Assembly (NCBI GenBank): GCA_023449275.1
Contig: JAEXJM010000004.1
Span: forward strand, 1-64,000
Direction of reading: 5' to 3'
Length of the DNA stretch: 64,000 bases
DNA from: Pseudomonadota bacterium
Lineage (GTDB): Bacteria; Pseudomonadota; Gammaproteobacteria; Burkholderiales; Burkholderiaceae_D
The position numbers and the translations under genes are program-made. The notes below the pieces were generated by a model that searched no databases, was not told the DNA's origin, and saw nothing but the letters and a program-made list of their open reading frames with translations. Below, one piece after another: positions 61,206-64,000 of this stretch (position 1 is its first letter; every line of letters begins with the position of its first letter).

Positions 61206-64000
61206 ATGGCAGACCAGCATCACGAAATGAGCCTTAACAATTCATCCCAATCCAGAACCGAAGCGCCCGAAAAAGAAGATATACGCATGCTTGGCCGCAT
61301 GCTTGGCGACACGATTCGTGAAAAAGAAGGCCAGGACATTTTCAACCTGGTTGAAAAAGTCCGTCAAACCGCCGTCAGTTTCAGGCGTAATCCCGATATC
61401 TGTTCGGCTGACACCCTGAACAACCTGCTGAAAAACCTGAGCCGGAATCAGGCCATTTCCGTCGTGCGGGCCTTTTCCTATTTTTCTCACCTGGCGAATA
61501 TCGCCGTGGACAAGCATGCCAACCTGACCTATCGGAAAGCCCTTATTTCAGGTGCCGCCCCGGAAAAAGGCAGCCTGAATTACGCACTGGACCAGCTCGA
61601 CAAGGCAGGTGTTTCGGGAGCGGATATCAAAAAGGCCCTGAAAAAAACCTTCATTTCTCCGGTTTTAACCGCCCATCCGACCGAAGTCCAGCGTAAAAGC
61701 ACACTGGACAGTGAACGTGAAATCGCGCGTTTGCTGGCAGAACACGGAACGGATCTGACTCCGAAGGAAAAGAAACACAATACGGAAATGCTCTCTGCGC
61801 AAATCGCTGCACTCTGGCAAACCCGCCTTTTGCGCTATACCCGTCTGTCGGTTGCCGATGAAATCAATAACGCATTATCTTACTACCGGACGACGTTCTT
61901 GCGCGAACTGCCAGAACTGTACAATGCCATTCAGGAAGAAATCAGCGAACGCTATCCGGAAAATGCCGATGGTGTTGCCGCTCCAGGTTCCGAGAGCAGA
62001 TATCTGCAAATGGGCAGCTGGATCGGCGGTGACCGCGACGGCAACCCGAACGTCAATGCCGATACGATGCTTCACGCACTGGAGCGCCAGTCCCATCTCG
62101 TTATGGAATTTTATCTTGAAGAAATCCATAACCTCGGTGCCGAACTGTCCATCTCGTCCCTGTTGAACCATGTCAGCCCTGAATTGCAGGAACTGGCCAA
62201 TACCTCATCAGACACCTCCCTGCATCGCGTTGACGAACCGTATCGCCGTGCCCTGATCGCCATTTACTCGCGTCTGGCCGCTACGGCACGCGACTATGGC
62301 ATGACAAGCCTGCAACGCAGCGAAATCGGAACGGGCGAGCCCTATGCGACTCCGGAAGAATTCGGCACCGATCTCCAGATTCTGATCGATTCCCTAAACC
62401 AGAATGCCGGTGAATTGCTTGTCAAGATCCGTCTGGGAGCACTGAAAGCGGCAGTCGATATTTTCGGTTTCCATCTCGCAACACTGGATATGCGCCAGAG
62501 TTCCGACATTCATGAACGTATCCTGACTGAAATTTTCGCTACCGCACAGGTCGAACCGGATTACGCCAGCCTTTCCGAAGAGAAAAAGGTGGAATTGCTG
62601 ATCAGCGAGCTCAGCCAGCCTCGCCTGCTCTTTTCTCCATTTGCCCAGTATTCGGAAGAAACGACCTCCGAACTGAGAATCCTGCGCACCGCCCGTCACA
62701 TCCGCGAACAATACGGCAATCGGGCCATTACGAACTACATCATTTCGCATACCGAAACGGTCTCCGACATTCTCGAAGTCTATCTGCTCCAGAAGGAATC
62801 CGGCCTGCTCCGTCCACAACGCAAGGCGGACCCGGATACCCCGGCCCAATGGAGTGATGTCGAAGCCGACCTGATGGCGATTCCCCTGTTTGAAATGATT
62901 CCCGACTTGCGTCTGGCTTCGACCATCATGAAAGACACCATGAGTATCCCTCTGGTTCGGAACCTGATCAAAAAACAGGGCGACCTGCAGGAAGTCATGC
63001 TCGGTTACTCCGATTCGAACAAGGACGGTGGCTACACCACTTCCAACTGGGAATTGTACAAGGCCGAGAAACAGCTGGTCGAACTGTTCAACCAGATGGG
63101 TGTCCGGCTTCGCCTGTTCCATGGACGCGGAGGTACTGTCGGCCGCGGAGGTGGCCCGACCTATGAAGCCATTCTGGCACAGCCGCATGGTACCGTTAAC
63201 GGCCAGATCCGCCTGACTGAACAGGGTGAAATGATCGCTTCCAAATTCGCGCACCCGGAAATCGGCAGCCGCAATCTGGAGTTGCTCGTTGCAGCCACAC
63301 TGGAAGCCAGCCTGATGCCCGAAGACCAGAACAAGAAATACGCCGACAAGATGCATGACTTCGAGTCGGCTCTGGAAGAAATTTCCTCTCTGGCCTACAA
63401 GGCTTATCGCAAACTGGTTTATGAAACCCCGGGATTTACGGATTACTTCTTCCAGTCGACGCCGATTACGGAAATCGCCGAACTGAATATCGGTTCCCGT
63501 CCGGCTTCTCGCAAGTCCTCACGCCGTATTGAAGACTTAAGAGCGATTCCCTGGAGTTTCTCATGGGGGCAATGCCGTGTCCTGTTGCCGGGCTGGTACG
63601 GCTTCGGATCCGCTATCACCCATTGGCTGGATGAAGCGGATACCAGTGTCAAAAACAGGAAAATCGCTTTGCTCCAGACGATGTACAGGGAATGGCCTTT
63701 CTTTGAATCCATGCTCTCGAACATGGATATGGTTCTGGCAAAATCCGATCTGGCGATCGCTTACCGCTATTCCGAACTGGTCACGGACAAAAAGCTGCGC
63801 GACACGGTATTCTCGTCAATCTGTGCAGAACATCAGCGTACCCTCTCCAGCTTCGAAATCATCACGAACGAAAAAGAACGTCTGGTCAACAACCCGACAT
63901 TGGCCCGTGCACTGAAAGACCGTCTGGCCTATATCGATCCGCTGAATCACTTGCAGGTCGAGCTGATCAAGCGCCACCGCAATCCGGGCAGCAATCCGGA
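61206..64000 (+). CDS. ppc: Phosphoenolpyruvate carboxylase (C-terminus cut by window end)
   Basis: Ppc fixes bicarbonate onto phosphoenolpyruvate to make oxaloacetate, refilling the central carbon cycle. The open frame runs 931 codons to the window edge without a stop. Key motifs are present: LTAHPTEVQRKS near residue 154 (catalytic His), GSWIGGDRDGNPNV near 277, and the glycine-rich FHGRGGTVGRGGGPT near 638. KIALLQTMYREWPFF is near 820, and DPLNHLQVELIKRHR is near the end. By comparison with the family, about 25 residues remain. The N-terminal 30 residues are extra and non-conserved. Confidence 0.95.
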   Translation, partial: MADQHHEMSLNNSSQSRTEAPEKEDIRMLGRMLGDTIREKEGQDIFNLVEKVRQTAVSFRRNPDICSADTLNNLLKNLSRNQAISVVRAFSYFSHLANIAVDKHANLTYRKALISGAAPEKGSLNYALDQLDKAGVSGADIKKALKKTFISPVLTAHPTEVQRKSTLDSEREIARLLAEHGTDLTPKEKKHNTEMLSAQIAALWQTRLLRYTRLSVADEINNALSYYRTTFLRELPELYNAIQEEISERYPENADGVAAPGSESRYLQMGSWIGGDRDGNPNVNADTMLHALERQSHLVMEFYLEEIHNLGAELSISSLLNHVSPELQELANTSSDTSLHRVDEPYRRALIAIYSRLAATARDYGMTSLQRSEIGTGEPYATPEEFGTDLQILIDSLNQNAGELLVKIRLGALKAAVDIFGFHLATLDMRQSSDIHERILTEIFATAQVEPDYASLSEEKKVELLISELSQPRLLFSPFAQYSEETTSELRILRTARHIREQYGNRAITNYIISHTETVSDILEVYLLQKESGLLRPQRKADPDTPAQWSDVEADLMAIPLFEMIPDLRLASTIMKDTMSIPLVRNLIKKQGDLQEVMLGYSDSNKDGGYTTSNWELYKAEKQLVELFNQMGVRLRLFHGRGGTVGRGGGPTYEAILAQPHGTVNGQIRLTEQGEMIASKFAHPEIGSRNLELLVAATLEASLMPEDQNKKYADKMHDFESALEEISSLAYKAYRKLVYETPGFTDYFFQSTPITEIAELNIGSRPASRKSSRRIEDLRAIPWSFSWGQCRVLLPGWYGFGSAITHWLDEADTSVKNRKIALLQTMYREWPFFESMLSNMDMVLAKSDLAIAYRYSELVTDKKLRDTVFSSICAEHQRTLSSFEIITNEKERLVNNPTLARALKDRLAYIDPLNHLQVELIKRHRNPGSNP

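Overview
The window looks like a contiguous piece of a betaproteobacterial chromosome, most likely Oxalobacteraceae and probably Oxalobacter-like. That placement is an inference from gene order: smc-zipA-ligA; rlmN-rodZ-ispG-hisS-yfgM-bamB-der-hfq-hflX-hflK-hflC-hisZ-purA; and rpmF-plsX-fabH-fabD-fabG-acpP-fabF followed by rpoE. Base composition is moderate. No rRNA, transposase, phage gene or CRISPR array was seen. Most of the window is core housekeeping sequence.

Layout. At 1-8.1 kb lies a mixed accessory stretch: the start of an RhlE-type helicase, a BASS-family transporter, a DUF389 membrane protein, an unrecognised protein, an MscS-type channel and a small secreted repeat protein. It ends in an AT-richer group (XRE regulator, lipoprotein, zinc-ribbon membrane protein) next to the 3' end of a tRNA-Ser(CGA) gene. 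At 8.3-12.5 kb are map, glnD and a pseudouridine synthase gene on the plus strand. At 12.5-20.6 kb is the minus-strand run smc-zipA-ligA-galU-def. pbpG follows on the plus strand and shares a two-way terminator with purA. At 22-37 kb the minus-strand run ndk, rlmN, rodZ, ispG, hisS, yfgM, bamB, der, hfq, hflX, hflK, hflC, hisZ, purA covers nucleotide balance, rRNA/tRNA modification, isoprenoid synthesis, translation, outer-membrane assembly, ribosome assembly, RNA regulation and FtsH control.

At 37-42.6 kb is an envelope-stress block: two HtrA-family proteases (one DegP/MucD-like with two PDZ domains, one DegS-like with one), a VirK/YbjX (DUF535) protein, a very short RseA-like anti-sigma factor, and rpoE with a good match to a sigma-E promoter in front of it. 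At 42.7-49 kb is the fatty-acid/phospholipid cluster with rpmF and yceD. At 49.2-57 kb are a Maf-family phosphatase, a tetrapyrrole-methylase-fold methyltransferase, rlmJ, a divergent LysR/ketopantoate-reductase pair, a small MliC-like secreted protein and acnA. At 57.4-64 kb are a Sel1-repeat protein, hemY and hemX on the minus strand, then ppc, cut by the window end about 25 residues before its expected C-terminus.

Points most worth a second look: the soluble, truncated RseA paired with a DegS-like protease; the absence of hemC and hemD between ppc and hemX, where many relatives carry them; a Cys/His-rich C-terminal tail on histidyl-tRNA synthetase; the XRE-lipoprotein-zinc-ribbon group beside tRNA-Ser; and a small secreted protein built from two copies of a 22-residue motif. 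No clearly new multi-gene system was recognised. All functional calls come from reading motifs and gene order; no database search was run.
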